Of a stretch of DNA of 64,000 bases, positions 1 through 9,003 are shown one piece after another. This DNA is from Diphasiastrum complanatum (lineage: Eukaryota; Streptophyta; Lycopodiopsida; Lycopodiales; Lycopodiaceae), in NCBI GenBank assembly GCA_029204225.1, contig CM055095.1, forward strand, positions 37,844,597-37,908,596. The letters are read 5' to 3'. Position 1 is the first letter of the stretch. Each line of letters begins with the position of its first letter. The position numbers were made by a program, and so were the translations under genes. Below the pieces are notes generated by a model. That model made no database searches. It saw nothing but the letters and a program-made list of their open reading frames with translations, and was not told where the DNA came from.

Positions 1-1532
1 TGGATCATCAATCTTTACAATATCTTGAGACTCAAAAGCAACTTTGCGATCAACAGTTTCGTTGGCTGCAGTTTTTACAGCGTCTCCATTATCGGTTACA
101 TTATCGCTCTGGTAGGAGTAACGTTGGTGCCGATGCTTTGTCTCGGTTACCTACCCTTCTTACTACTCTTACTACCATTTTCCTTGTTTGGCTTAACTTA
201 CTTCCAGCTGCATATGAGACTTGTCCCGATTTTAGTTCTATTTATCATCCGGCCCAGTCTCCATCGTCCATTCGCCACCAGGTTTATTCTCTTTTCGATC
301 ATCGTTTATACCACTATGGTGCTTTGTGTGTTCCTAGTCTACCCGATGTTCAATCCCGTCTATTACATGATGCTCATTATTCTCGTGTTGGCGGTCATTA
401 CGGTTATCAGAAGTCTTTTGCTCGTCTGTTCTGTGCTCATAATAAGTATTCAAGGACTAAGCCTTCTAGTCTTCTTCAGCATTGGCCGATTCCACATCAC
501 CAGTGGACTGATTTTATTTTAGGCTTACCACGCACACAGCGTGGCCATGATACTTGTCTTGTTGTCGTGGATCGTTTCTCTAAACAGGCAAATTTCATTC
601 CTGTTCGTGCTACCATTACTGCAGAAGAGTGTGCTCGTATCTTTTTATCTGACATTTTTTGATTCTATGGTCTCCCTAGTTCTATTCTTACAGGTCGTGG
701 TACTCGTTTTACTTCAAGGTTTTGGACTGAACGTATGCGTATCTTAAATATTAAAATTTTTATGGGTACAGCCTATCACTCTTCTGCTGACGGCCATTCT
801 GAAGTCCTTAATCGTATTGTTGAAGATTATTTACGTAACTTTGTCTCACCTTCTGATTGTGATTGAGATTAGCATCTGTGTTTGCAAAATACAGCTATAA
901 CAATTCTGTCAGTACCAGTACAGGTGTGTCTCCATTTCTGTTGGCTAATGGATATTTCTCCGTTGCTTCTAGGTATTCTGCCCTCTCTGGATGACATTCC
1001 TGATACTTTGTCTTCTTTTCTTACTAATTCTCGTAATTCTATTGTCTAGGCACAACAACATTTGGCACGAGTTCAACATCATCGTAAGTCCTTGACTGAA
1101 CGTCATAGGTCTTTTATAGAGTTTACTGAGGGCCAGTCTGTTTATGTTTGCCTTTCATTTGCACGTCATAAGTTTGTTCAGGGTCATTCTCTTACAGAAA
1201 AACTGTCTGCTCGTTATTATGGTCCTTTTGTGATTGTTGAGAAGCTTAGCCCTGTTACTTACCATTTACAGTTACCTCTCACTACACATGCTTGTGATAT
1301 TTTTCATGTTAGTCTACTACGTTCATCTCTTTTTCCCGATGAACCATGTGATTCTTCATTTCCTAGTGACCCAGAACTTTTTTCGTTTTTACCTGCTACT
1401 ATTTTACAAGTTCGAGTCATTTTGCGTCGTCGTCGTCATATTGTCCAATTCTTAATCCAATGGGACGGGCGTCCAGTTTATGAGTCTACTTGGGAGTATT
1501 TCAATGTTTTTGCACACTCACCTTTATTGTAG
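1..1532 (+). pseudogene. Ty3/gypsy chromovirus pol remnant: integrase and chromodomain
   Basis: This is the 3' part of a Ty3/gypsy pol, which would insert element cDNA into the genome. Across shifting frames one reads, in order: an HHCC-type zinc-binding remnant (LLHDAHYSRVGGHYGYQ, about 380-430) whose CxxC half is missing; the integrase core beginning WTDFILGLP, with VVVDRFSK at about 560; a FYGLP-like block after an in-frame stop at 660-662; SADGHSEVLNR near 790; and after 1062 the integrase C-terminal barrel ending in a chromodomain (FLIQWDGRPVYESTWE, about 1447-1495). The usual second catalytic Asp (SDRG/TDRG) reads TGRG near 690, so the core would be inactive even without the stops. The element enters from the left edge, so reverse transcriptase and LTR are not visible. 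Identification is secure from order and motifs. The pseudogene status is seen directly. Confidence 0.88.
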
Positions 1533-2037
1533 GAACAAGCTTGCTCTTCATGCCTTAGTACATCATACTACGGCTTTTGCACCAAATGATGCACCAATTT
1601 ATGCCCCTGTTGTTGCAGTTGCTGATCCACATCTTGCTGATGTTCCTAATGCTATTGATGCAGTTCCTAATTCACATGTTGTTGTTGTTGTACCTCCTGC
1701 TGATTTTCCTGATATTGATGGCCCCAATGCTCTTGATGCTCCAGCTATTGATTCTCCATTGCCAGACGATGATAATACCTCAGTTGCTGATGATACCTTG
1801 TTGATGATGATACCTCAGTTGCCAAACGAACGCCGCTGCTTACATAGTAATCTAGCCTTAGCCAGCCCTATCCTTCGATGCGATCTTTGTAATGTCAGAC
1901 GGGTCGTGCATGGAAAAATGACTATTCCACCGATCCAGCCACGACAGCACAACATCAGGATGCCGGTCCCTTCTTTCTCTCAAAAAGAATTCCGGATTAA
2001 ACATGGGGTACAAGAGGGCGAAGCGCAAGTGCGTTGA
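1533..2037 (+). other. Open stretch rich in Asp, Ala, Pro and Val after the chromodomain
   Basis: An open frame overlaps the end of the chromodomain in another phase and runs to 2037. It is dominated by imperfect repeats of codons for Asp, Ala, Pro, Val and Asn (GATGTTCCTAATGCT-like units, about 1625-1800). It may be a degenerate C-terminal tail of the retroelement polyprotein or simply a low-complexity tract before the lost 3' LTR. No domain is recognised. The last 180 bases overlap an opposite-strand gag-like reading. Confidence 0.3.
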
Positions 2038-3400
2038 AGAACGCCACTCTTGCTCGGCCGCGGCATGCCTAGATTGCATTTCCAGGATTTGGTTCTGAAG
2101 GGAGTTCAAGGCCTATACAAGTTGTGCGGTATCAAGTTCAGGAGGAGGTGGTGAAGACGGTCCTTAACTTGAGGGCATAGCGGGGTCCATGGCGCACTAA
2201 GGAAGGCTCGAAGAAAAAATTGGCAAGAGTTTGGTTACAAATTGGCTTGAGACGCTTGAGAACTCTACTCAAGGAGACTAAGCCAAAACAAGCTCCTCAA
2301 TGATGAGAGTGAAGCCTTCACCCCCCACCCACACCAGTTTCCTTCCCCTTTGGCCTTGCTGGATGGCGGCAAAGTGCTAGACTCCAAAAAGTGAACGAGA
2401 TTATTGGACTAGGCGTTTGATTTTGGCATGGGGCAAATACATTGTGACCTAGACTAGCAACTAACACAAGTGACAGTGCATTGCGAGGTTGGTTCCTATG
2501 GAGATTAGGTTGCCCGTACATTCCTTTGCCCTTAAGCTCTCAAACTCATTTCCACCAAAACCACTTCAGAACTGCCATTGGACTTCCATTCAAAATATTG
2601 TGCAAACTTCATTGTCTTTTATTATTTGCCTTGGCAGCACCAAGACCTGCTTCCTTCAAAAAATGTGATGCTAGTCTCATGAGACCTTTTCATGATATAA
2701 AGTCATTTTTAGGACTTAATGCAGATCTTTAGTTTGCTCCTCCACATAAATGGCCAAACACTCTCTCTCAAGCCTTAACGAAATGAAATGAAATGCATAG
2801 GTAAACATTGAACTTTCCTTTAGTATTTTCAGCACAAATTCTCTGTACCTATCTACATACTCCTGCATAGTAGAGACCCCTTGCTTCACGGTTGGTTACT
2901 GCTGCATAGCATGATTTGATGATCCCTATTTCTGTGTAAACATGCACCTGAAGGCCTTTTCAGTGGTGGGAACTAGGTTATCTGTCTATACTTTCCTCCA
3001 ACACCATAGAGGTGCCTCTTGAAACCAATATATGTGACTTCTACTAAGCTAAAATCACTTTATCCATTATTGAAGACAATTCTCTACAGCATATGTAGTT
3101 CTTACTGCCGATGTGGGAAATGTTTTGGAGGCCTTGAATCTTCCAGATATTTTTTACTGCAAATGTGCCAAAATATTTCGGTGCTCTTCAACATTCATTC
3201 CTTAGCATTTACCTCCTATGATGCTTCTGCCCATTGTGCTTTACGACTAGGATCGCCCACCCTGTCCAAAGCAAGCAGCAGTATTCCTCTCGATCTTGAA
3301 ATTCGGAAGTTTCAGATCCCTGGAAACAGAAGGCTTGAATCTCTCTGGATTGTAACTGTTCTCAAAGTGCTTTCCACAGTCAACTCATCCTTCAACCTTC
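1858..3400 (-). pseudogene. Opposite-strand retroelement gag-like fragments
   Basis: Reading the minus strand in shifting frames gives scattered pieces that look like LTR-retroelement gag. A piece resembling the gag core (APLWCWRKV, then TEKAFRCMFTQK) lies at about 2930-3030. It is followed by GVSTMQEYVDRYREF at about 2815-2865 and by ERECLAIYVEEQTKDLH near 2720-2770. A further open piece at 1858-2109 contains HPDVVLSWLDRWNSHF, also gag-like. Many stops and frameshifts separate them, and the last piece may come from a different element. The assignment rests on general gag character (aromatic and Leu spacing), not a diagnostic motif, so it is tentative. Confidence 0.4.
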
Positions 3401-3531
3401 GCCTTTTAAGGCATCATATTAGCCCCAAAGACAAAATTATTTTTTGCTATTGCAGGCCCATTTTCACTTATCTTTACCATCTTCATAGAGTAGCTTTTTG
3501 TAACTCATTCACTCATAACCACATGCCATAA

Positions 3532-4812
3532 TCAGAGATGATCTAGCCACATTCAAATTAGATTATTCAAATTTAATCATTTTCAGATGCAAACTCCAAG
3601 CATGCATAGATTCCAAATAGGAAACTAGCACCTAATCAACTCAATTATGCTGATGGAGTTGCCAGCAAACCAATAGTGGCCAATTTTCTCATAAAAATCC
3701 TGAAGATCAACTAGAAACAAGAATGAGGTGTCGTGTGGTAACTATCACACAAAAGCCCAAGGAAATTAGAAGCCAGAGAGTGGTTAGCTGATTCTTGTTT
3801 TTCCAAACAGGTTCAAGATCGAAACAAAATCAATTTCAATTTCTTTAATCGAAATAAAATCAAAATCATATTGTTGCCTGTAGACCAGTGCACCAATTTC
3901 TCTCTCAGATTCACGCGGTTTGTTTGCACAAAAGAGCTCCTAGAGTCCAACAAACTTTTAAATTTTCAACTCCTAACACTTTGATCCATACCCAATGAAT
4001 CATGAAAGACTCTTTCAAACATAATGATAAGCAAAAGCAAGCCCTACAAAACCTGATGGCATACCACAACTTGTGCAAAGGAACAAGTCATATGGGCTCC
4101 CACTTACTTTTGAGAGAACTAACCTTGTAACCTGGTAATGGTCAAACTAAAGCAATTTAAATTCAAGCATATTTTACACAAGATCCTCATCAAGTACTGG
4201 GCATTTTCAAAATATTATCCAAGCGGCTCATCAAAAGACTTCTGTTTCCAGTAAGTTGGCAATTGAATGGTCAGCATTGTATTGTTGTTTTAAGCATCAT
4301 TTCTTAAAACTGTAAGGATGTTTTATACGTCTCAATGGATCATTGATACGTAACATAAATATACAAAAAAATGCGGAATATTTTTAAAGTTCCAAGCCTC
4401 CTAGTAAGATACCATGCCATGAAATCTCCCAGAGTTTTAAGAAAAAGTATTTTCTGCATATGCAAAGTGGACTTGTACTGGAATGATGAAAAATTTATTC
4501 TACTTGATCTGATTCGCATGCAAGCAGAATAATGTTCTCTGTAAAAAACTTTCAATAGGATCCAAAGTATGTCTAGGAATCCTCTTATTTACCAAAACCT
4601 TGTGTTGTCAACCGAAAAGGTATTCCTGTAAAGCAAGATCCAAGTAAATAGTCTAAAGAGATTTTAGACAAGGTAATTCAATTTACTACTGACTTTTGGA
4701 TTATGCTGAGCTTCACCCTCAAATGCATTGAAAATAAAAAAAATACAAGTTGCTGGTGATCCTTTTTATATAAAAAATGTTGACACTTGTGTATATGTTA
4801 CCAAGTGAAAAG
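3532..4812. other. No gene seen
   Basis: AT-rich sequence with stops in all frames. No repeat, inverted repeat or coding pattern could be supported. If the exon at 4823-5195 (-) is real, this stretch would hold its downstream intron, but no convincing next exon was found. Confidence 0.5.
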
Positions 4813-4822
4813 CTACATACCA

Positions 4823-5195
4823 GAACCTTCATCCCCCATAATGACAGTGAGCCTTCGTTCCAGGAATCCAGCTTCAATTTCACTCCAAGTATCCCTTAAG
4901 AAGTTATTGAGTTCAGATATGTCTTTAGCGGAGCTCATTCGTGAATTAGTAAAGCAATCTCCTTGATAATAACTGGCTGCCACACTCTTAGTTATAATGC
5001 CCCTCTTGCTAGAAATTCTGCTGAGTGAAGCACTGTCAGTTACTGCTCTCCCAGTTGCCGAAGACTCCGTCATACTTGAAGAGAAACTCGAGCTTGCTGA
5101 CAGACCCCGGATAAAAGATGAAGATCGATCAAGACCAGCTCCATTATGGCGTTCAGATTTTGAAGACCCCATTTCAAGCTCTATAATCTTGGAAC
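4823..5195 (-). CDS. Candidate host-gene exon, product unknown
   Basis: The minus strand carries an open frame that looks like a real coding exon. It is Ser-rich at the start (FIRGLSASSSFSSSMTESS) and then has a more structured segment (ISELNNFLRDTWSEIEAGF, then LERRLTVIMGDEGSG). It ends exactly at a good splice donor (GGTTCTG|GTATGT at 4823/4822). On the 5' side it is open back to a stop at about 5196-5198, with a possible acceptor (CTATAG) at about 5190. It could instead begin at the ATG at 5172, giving about 117 residues before the donor. No family is recognised. The WSEIEAGF segment suggests a helical region, but that is only an impression. The overlapping plus-strand frame is judged a shadow because it lacks splice signals. 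Confidence 0.4.
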
Positions 5196-5272
5196 TGTCT
5201 ATAGATTAGCTGCTTCATATAGATGCTTCCAGAGCAGGTAAAAATGCATGATGCAAGCTTGCTTGGCCTTGA

Positions 5273-5404
5273 CAGGAGGCGTTTATGGTTGATCAGCTTC
5301 TTGTGTATGCCAATGAAGGGAAATATCCTCACGCTTTTGATAGGATGATGGACATTTTCAACTTCGAGAATGGATCAATGATAGCTGGAGAACTATATGA
5401 CTAA
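5273..5404 (+). CDS. Possible short 3'-terminal exon, product unknown
   Basis: A 43-residue open stretch ends in TAA at 5402-5404. It has unusually protein-like composition (VDQLLVYANEGKYPHAFDRM, then NFENGSMIAGELYD). An AG at 5274-5275 could be its acceptor. It is too short to identify and no partner exon was found upstream. It may be a gene fragment carried by a mobile element. Confidence 0.25.
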   Translation, partial: QEAFMVDQLLVYANEGKYPHAFDRMMDIFNFENGSMIAGELYD

Positions 5405-6324
5405 TGAGTTTCCAAATATCTTCCTCTTCCCTTCCCTTCCTCAAACCAATGTGCTTAGCAATGTTGTACTTGTGTCAAGAAGAAATCTCTTGTTTTCCAT
5501 CAAAACAATGGATAACATCTTCTGCTTTTTCTTTCTGTCCACAAGTCATAAAGCTTGTGCTTTAACAAAGTATCCAGCTTCTATCACTTGCTGATACTTA
5601 TACAAGAATCTCTGTTTTGGTAATTATATGAGATCAAATTTGCAGTATAGAATTTGCTGCTTGAACAGATTTTGCTAACTTCGGAAAGTTTGTGCTCTCC
5701 AAGTTCAGATAGTCATTATTTCGACTGCAAAGTGTTATTCATACATTTCATCGGATATCTTCTCATATATATAAACTCAACAAATAATCATGACAATTTA
5801 AACCTTAAGCACATAGGTATACCTCATCCAAGAGCATATACAACATTGAAAAAGAACAAGCATCACAACCTGGAAGACACCTAGAAGTAATTACAAAAGG
5901 CTGCAACATTTCAGCAGGCATACTAATTTCCTGTGCAACACATTGACGGTATGAGCAAAAATAAGGATAACCTTTTGTTTGGATTCAAGAGGGTTTATCA
6001 GATGTAAAACCTCCACTTCCACCTAGAAACAAAACTGCAGGCATAAATGTGACCAGCACCTGGGAATTTTAGAATCTAGACCTTGGCATTTTGCTGCAAA
6101 GCACAGAATCAGTACCTACCCCTACAAAAAGATGTGCTAGGGGCACCTTTTGATCCATAAGCAGCCATCCCAAGCTTGTTGGGCAGAAGAGACCTTGTAC
6201 ATCCAAAGGAACAATTGTGTAACATGATGGGTCAAGAACAAAACAGAGGGAGTCATACTAGCAATAACATACAAAATAACGACAAGGACTATAAAGGAAA
6301 TAGAATGGTCTATACCAAAATGAA
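5405..6324. other. No gene seen
   Basis: AT-rich, with frequent stops on both strands. Short open frames here have no recognisable domain or splice context. Confidence 0.5.
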
Positions 6325-6603
6325 ATGTTTTCATTATTTGATGATAGTGTGCCTCAATCCATGGGTGGAGAACCCTTAATTGAAAATGAAACATGTGATA
6401 GCAAAGAGAATGTTATGGATGAATCCATAAGTGGTGAAAGCAAGTTCAATATATTTATTCCCAAGTATGAAATTTATGATGATGAGAAATCTTTGTGGAT
6501 ACATTTGATCACATTTGTGAAGAAGATTAACAATTTGTTTCTTATAGTACAAAATGAAGATGCCCTAGCAAATCTAGATTCACGATTTCCTGGGAGGTTG
6601 TGA
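6325..6603 (+). CDS. Short open frame of unknown nature, next to a hAT insertion
   Basis: The frame encodes up to 92 residues, acidic and hydrophilic with a hydrophobic C-terminal half (KSLWIHLITFVKKINNLFLI). It stops at 6601-6603, one base before the 8-bp target duplication of the adjoining miniature hAT element, so it may once have been longer. No family is recognised and the codon signal is weak. It may be noise or part of an older repeat. Confidence 0.2.
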   Translation: MFSLFDDSVPQSMGGEPLIENETCDSKENVMDESISGESKFNIFIPKYEIYDDEKSLWIHLITFVKKINNLFLIVQNEDALANLDSRFPGRL

Positions 6604-6611
6604 ATCACAAT

Positions 6612-7411
6612 CATAGATGCAGCGAATCGCGATTCGCGGGTCGCGAATCGCGACCCAGAATCGCAAAAAAAAAAAAAAAAACAATTTTTTTAAAAAAATA
6701 GCTTATTGCTGAAATTTTTTTAGGGGATCAATGATCAGACCAGCGTTTTGCCTCTCAGAAGTGCAGTAGATGAGGCACAAACAGATCTTATTTTCAGTAG
6801 CTATCCAGTTGTCATTTGCTCTAGTTTTCAGTAAATGTTAATGCTACAGTTTGGACTATCAACTGTATGGATGATGATCACTTTTGCAATTGTTTCACTG
6901 GAGATGTGAGTGCAATGCACATACAGTTGGGGGCATAAATATTGGGCCCTTCTCGGCGCGCATTTGGACCCCATTTTTATCTACCGGGGGGCAGTAGCAT
7001 TTTTATCTACAGTGTCTATATAGCAGGAAGCTCTAGGGGGTTCGGGGGGCAGTAGCCCCCCGAGAAATAGGGGGTCGCGGGGGTGGTAGCCCCCCGGTGG
7101 GGGGTTTGGGGGGCAACGCCCCCCAACGGCGGGGTCCGGGGGCCTCCCGACGGTAAGGCCTCTTCATGATTTGGCCTTCCAACTCACCGAGTGAAAACAC
7201 ACTTTTTGGTGTTTCGCACCCGAAACAGTTGGCAAACTACACAATCATAATCCCCTCGATCAGAGCTTTCATCTGATACCCATATTGCCTAAAAAAATTT
7301 CAAAAGAAAAAAAAAAATCGATTCTACACAATTCTGGGAAAATCCCGAATCGCGAATCGGGATCGCGATTCTAAATCGCGAATCGCGATTCTAAATCGCG
7401 CTGCAACTATG
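6612..7411. mobile_element. 800-bp non-autonomous hAT element (G) with 8-bp target duplication
   Basis: The element starts CATAGATGCAGCG and ends CGCTGCAACTATG, giving a terminal inverted repeat of about 13 bp with one mismatch. Each end is followed inward by arrays of the palindrome CGCGATTCGCG/AATCGCGATT (6625-6665 and 7350-7402). It is flanked by perfect 8-bp direct repeats ATCACAAT at 6604-6611 and 7412-7419, the target-site length of the hAT superfamily. It encodes no transposase. The CATAG terminus matches the larger hAT elements downstream, so their transposase, or that of a relative, may have moved it. The centre carries several G-run hairpins. Confidence 0.85.
7028..7165. repeat. Cluster of G6/C6 hairpins inside element G
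   Basis: At least three perfect short stems occur in about 110 bases: GGGGGG-cagta-GCCCCCC near 7044, GGGGGTGGTA-GCCCCCC near 7078, and GGGGGG-caac-GCCCCCC near 7108, plus further G4-G6 runs. Both hairpin and G-quadruplex folding are possible. This GC-rich core contrasts with the AT-rich flanks. Confidence 0.7.
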
Positions 7412-7421
7412 ATCACAATTC

Positions 7422-7423
<2 letters not shown>

Positions 7424-7464
<41 letters not shown>
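7424..7464. repeat. (TA)n microsatellite at the left end of the hAT cluster
   Basis: About 20 uninterrupted TA units immediately precede the terminal CATAG of element A. Similar tracts separate all the following elements (18486-18504, 19049-19097, 23711-23736) and close the cluster at 25814-25860. Confidence 0.9.
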
Positions 7465-7466
<2 letters not shown>

Positions 7467-7721
7467 TAGTACCTCGTGGTACCGCTGGTATGGTACCGCC
7501 GGTACCATATCAGTGGTACCGCCGGTACGGTACCGCCCTGGGATCCGCGGTACCAGGGCGGTACCATTTTTAATATTTTTTTTATTTTTTAATATATTTT
7601 TAGTAATTTTTTTTTGCATATTAACTACCAAAAAAGGACAAAAAAAAGTAAAAAGAGGGGGTTCTGGGTGTAAAAAAAGAGGGTACAGTACATGATGCAG
7701 GGGACTGTTGCAATGGCACAT

Positions 7722-7892
7722 GGGCACTGCGAGTGAGCAGACCGAGGGGCCAATGGGAGACCAACACAGGGGGGTAGCATCACATGGGGGCAAGTACAGA
7801 GGCACATGGGCATTGTGGGTGAGCAGACCATGGGCCCAATGGGAGACCAACACAGGGGGGAGCATCACATGGGGGCAGGTACGGAGGCACAT
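7722..7892. repeat. Two tandem units of about 85 bp upstream of the small hAT gene
   Basis: Units at 7722-7807 and 7808-7892 share blocks such as GGGAGACCAACACAGGGG and AGCATCACATGGGGGCA with few differences. The same duplication is seen in elements B and C (about 19302-19472 in C), whereas element F has one unit. They sit just upstream of the TATA box of the small gene, so they may be repeated promoter elements or transposase-binding subterminal repeats. Confidence 0.75.
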
Positions 7893-7933
7893 GGAGGGAT
7901 GATGGGGATCCACATGGCCGATCAGGCTGTGGG

Positions 7934-7942
7934 GATAAATAG
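7934..7942 (+). promoter_or_regulatory. TATA box of the small hAT gene in element A
   Basis: GATAAATAG lies about 170 bases upstream of the ATG at 8115, between the tandem 85-bp units and a purine-rich leader. The same motif is at the same place in C (near 19518) and in F (near 24116). It supports plus-strand transcription opposite to the transposase gene. Confidence 0.5.
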
Positions 7943-8114
7943 GCACTCACAATGCCATTGTGGTCGGCATTATCAGAGGCTGTGAGAGGGCTAGTGATAG
8001 ACAGTGAGAGAGCAAGCGAGAGCCGGTGACAGGCTGTGAGAGGCTGTTTGAGAGCCAGGGTGCTGTGAGAGGGTGTTCAAGGATCAGGGTGCTGTGAGGA
8101 GAAGGTCGATCGAG

Positions 8115-8480
8115 ATGGCTGAGCGAATACCACCGAAGCCCGAGGGCGAAGCCAGGAGAAAGCTTGAGGAAGATATCCGAAGGCACAACGAGAGGCATCG
8201 GAAGCAAGAGGCAGATATCCGAGAGATGCTGCGACAGACTCGACAGAGAAATCCGGAACCGGAGCCACCCGCCCCCGCTGTGGATCCTGTCCCCGCTGTC
8301 GAGCTGGATCTGGATGAGCAGATCGGAATGAATTTCACACGACGGCAGCTCATCATGGTCAGGGAAAGGGCGGCCAGACGTCGAGCTAACCAGGAGGCAG
8401 CTCGGGCTAACCGGGAGGCAGAGCAAGAGCGACAAAACAATGCACCAGACGAGGGCGAGGAGTCGGTGGAGGATCAGTGA
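8115..8480 (+). CDS. Small charged protein of the hAT element, 121 aa (copy A)
   Basis: This is the second gene of the hAT family, encoded opposite and convergent to the transposase. It starts MAERIPPKPEGEARRK and is highly charged. Residues 10-50 form a likely amphipathic coiled coil rich in Arg, Glu and Gln (KLEEDIRRHNERHRKQEADI). A short Pro-rich linker follows, then an acidic LDLDEQIGMNF segment, then a second helical stretch full of RERAARRRANQEAARANREA, ending acidic. There is no zinc finger, catalytic motif or membrane segment. The ATG was chosen because it is conserved with copy C, where the full length is also 121 aa with only conservative changes; the frame is not disrupted in either. 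A TATA-like box and tandem repeats lie upstream. The role is unknown. A helper that binds DNA or the transposase is a guess from charge and location. It could be a chance frame antisense to nothing, but conservation of length argues otherwise. Confidence 0.6.
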   Translation: MAERIPPKPEGEARRKLEEDIRRHNERHRKQEADIREMLRQTRQRNPEPEPPAPAVDPVPAVELDLDEQIGMNFTRRQLIMVRERAARRRANQEAARANREAEQERQNNAPDEGEESVEDQ

Positions 8481-9003
8481 GGGATGTTTAGAATAGATGA
8501 GGTCCACCCGTATGTGGCGGACTGTTGCTATGTAGTTTTCGGCAGTTTATGGTGCAGCAAATAACTAGATGGTTGCTTAAAAAAATGACAGTATATGTGA
8601 TGTTATCCTGATACAACGGTTGAATATATACATAGTTGTTTTTTGTGCAACGCGAGCCTGGTCATGTAAGATGCAATGTTTGTAATTTTTTTAAATGCAG
8701 ATGTATTACATGTGTTTATTCAATGTCGTTTGGGGTGTAGGGGTGATTGCTGTGCTCATGATGTAGGTGCATATATGTGAAGCTAGCATTCACTTCAAAC
8801 GAAATTAAATGAAAATAGGATTCACACACGCACATAGAATTCTTCAACATAAAATAAAGCATCACATGTACAGAGCGACATACGCACAATGTGCAGCAAA
8901 TAATGTAGGCCAAACACTGTATATAATGTGAAAAATCATCTGAGTACAATGGTAGACCGACTGCTAGAGACAAACTACTGAAACTAAAACAATAGAGCCA
9001 TAA
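8481..9003. other. Convergent 3' region of hAT element A
   Basis: This spacer lies between the stop of the small plus-strand gene and the stop of the minus-strand transposase gene. It is AT-rich compared with the rest of the element and probably holds both 3' untranslated regions. The same spacer is kept in C and F, but in B a deletion removed its transposase-proximal part. Confidence 0.6.

Noticed and set aside
1480-2037. Asp/Ala/Pro-rich frame as an independent gene
   Set aside because: Low-complexity codon repeats directly after the chromodomain, no domain, and overlap with an opposite-strand gag-like piece. Kept only as a note.
7722-7892. Direct repeats considered as a CRISPR array
   Set aside because: Only two long units, no short identical repeats with unique spacers, and a plant nuclear context.
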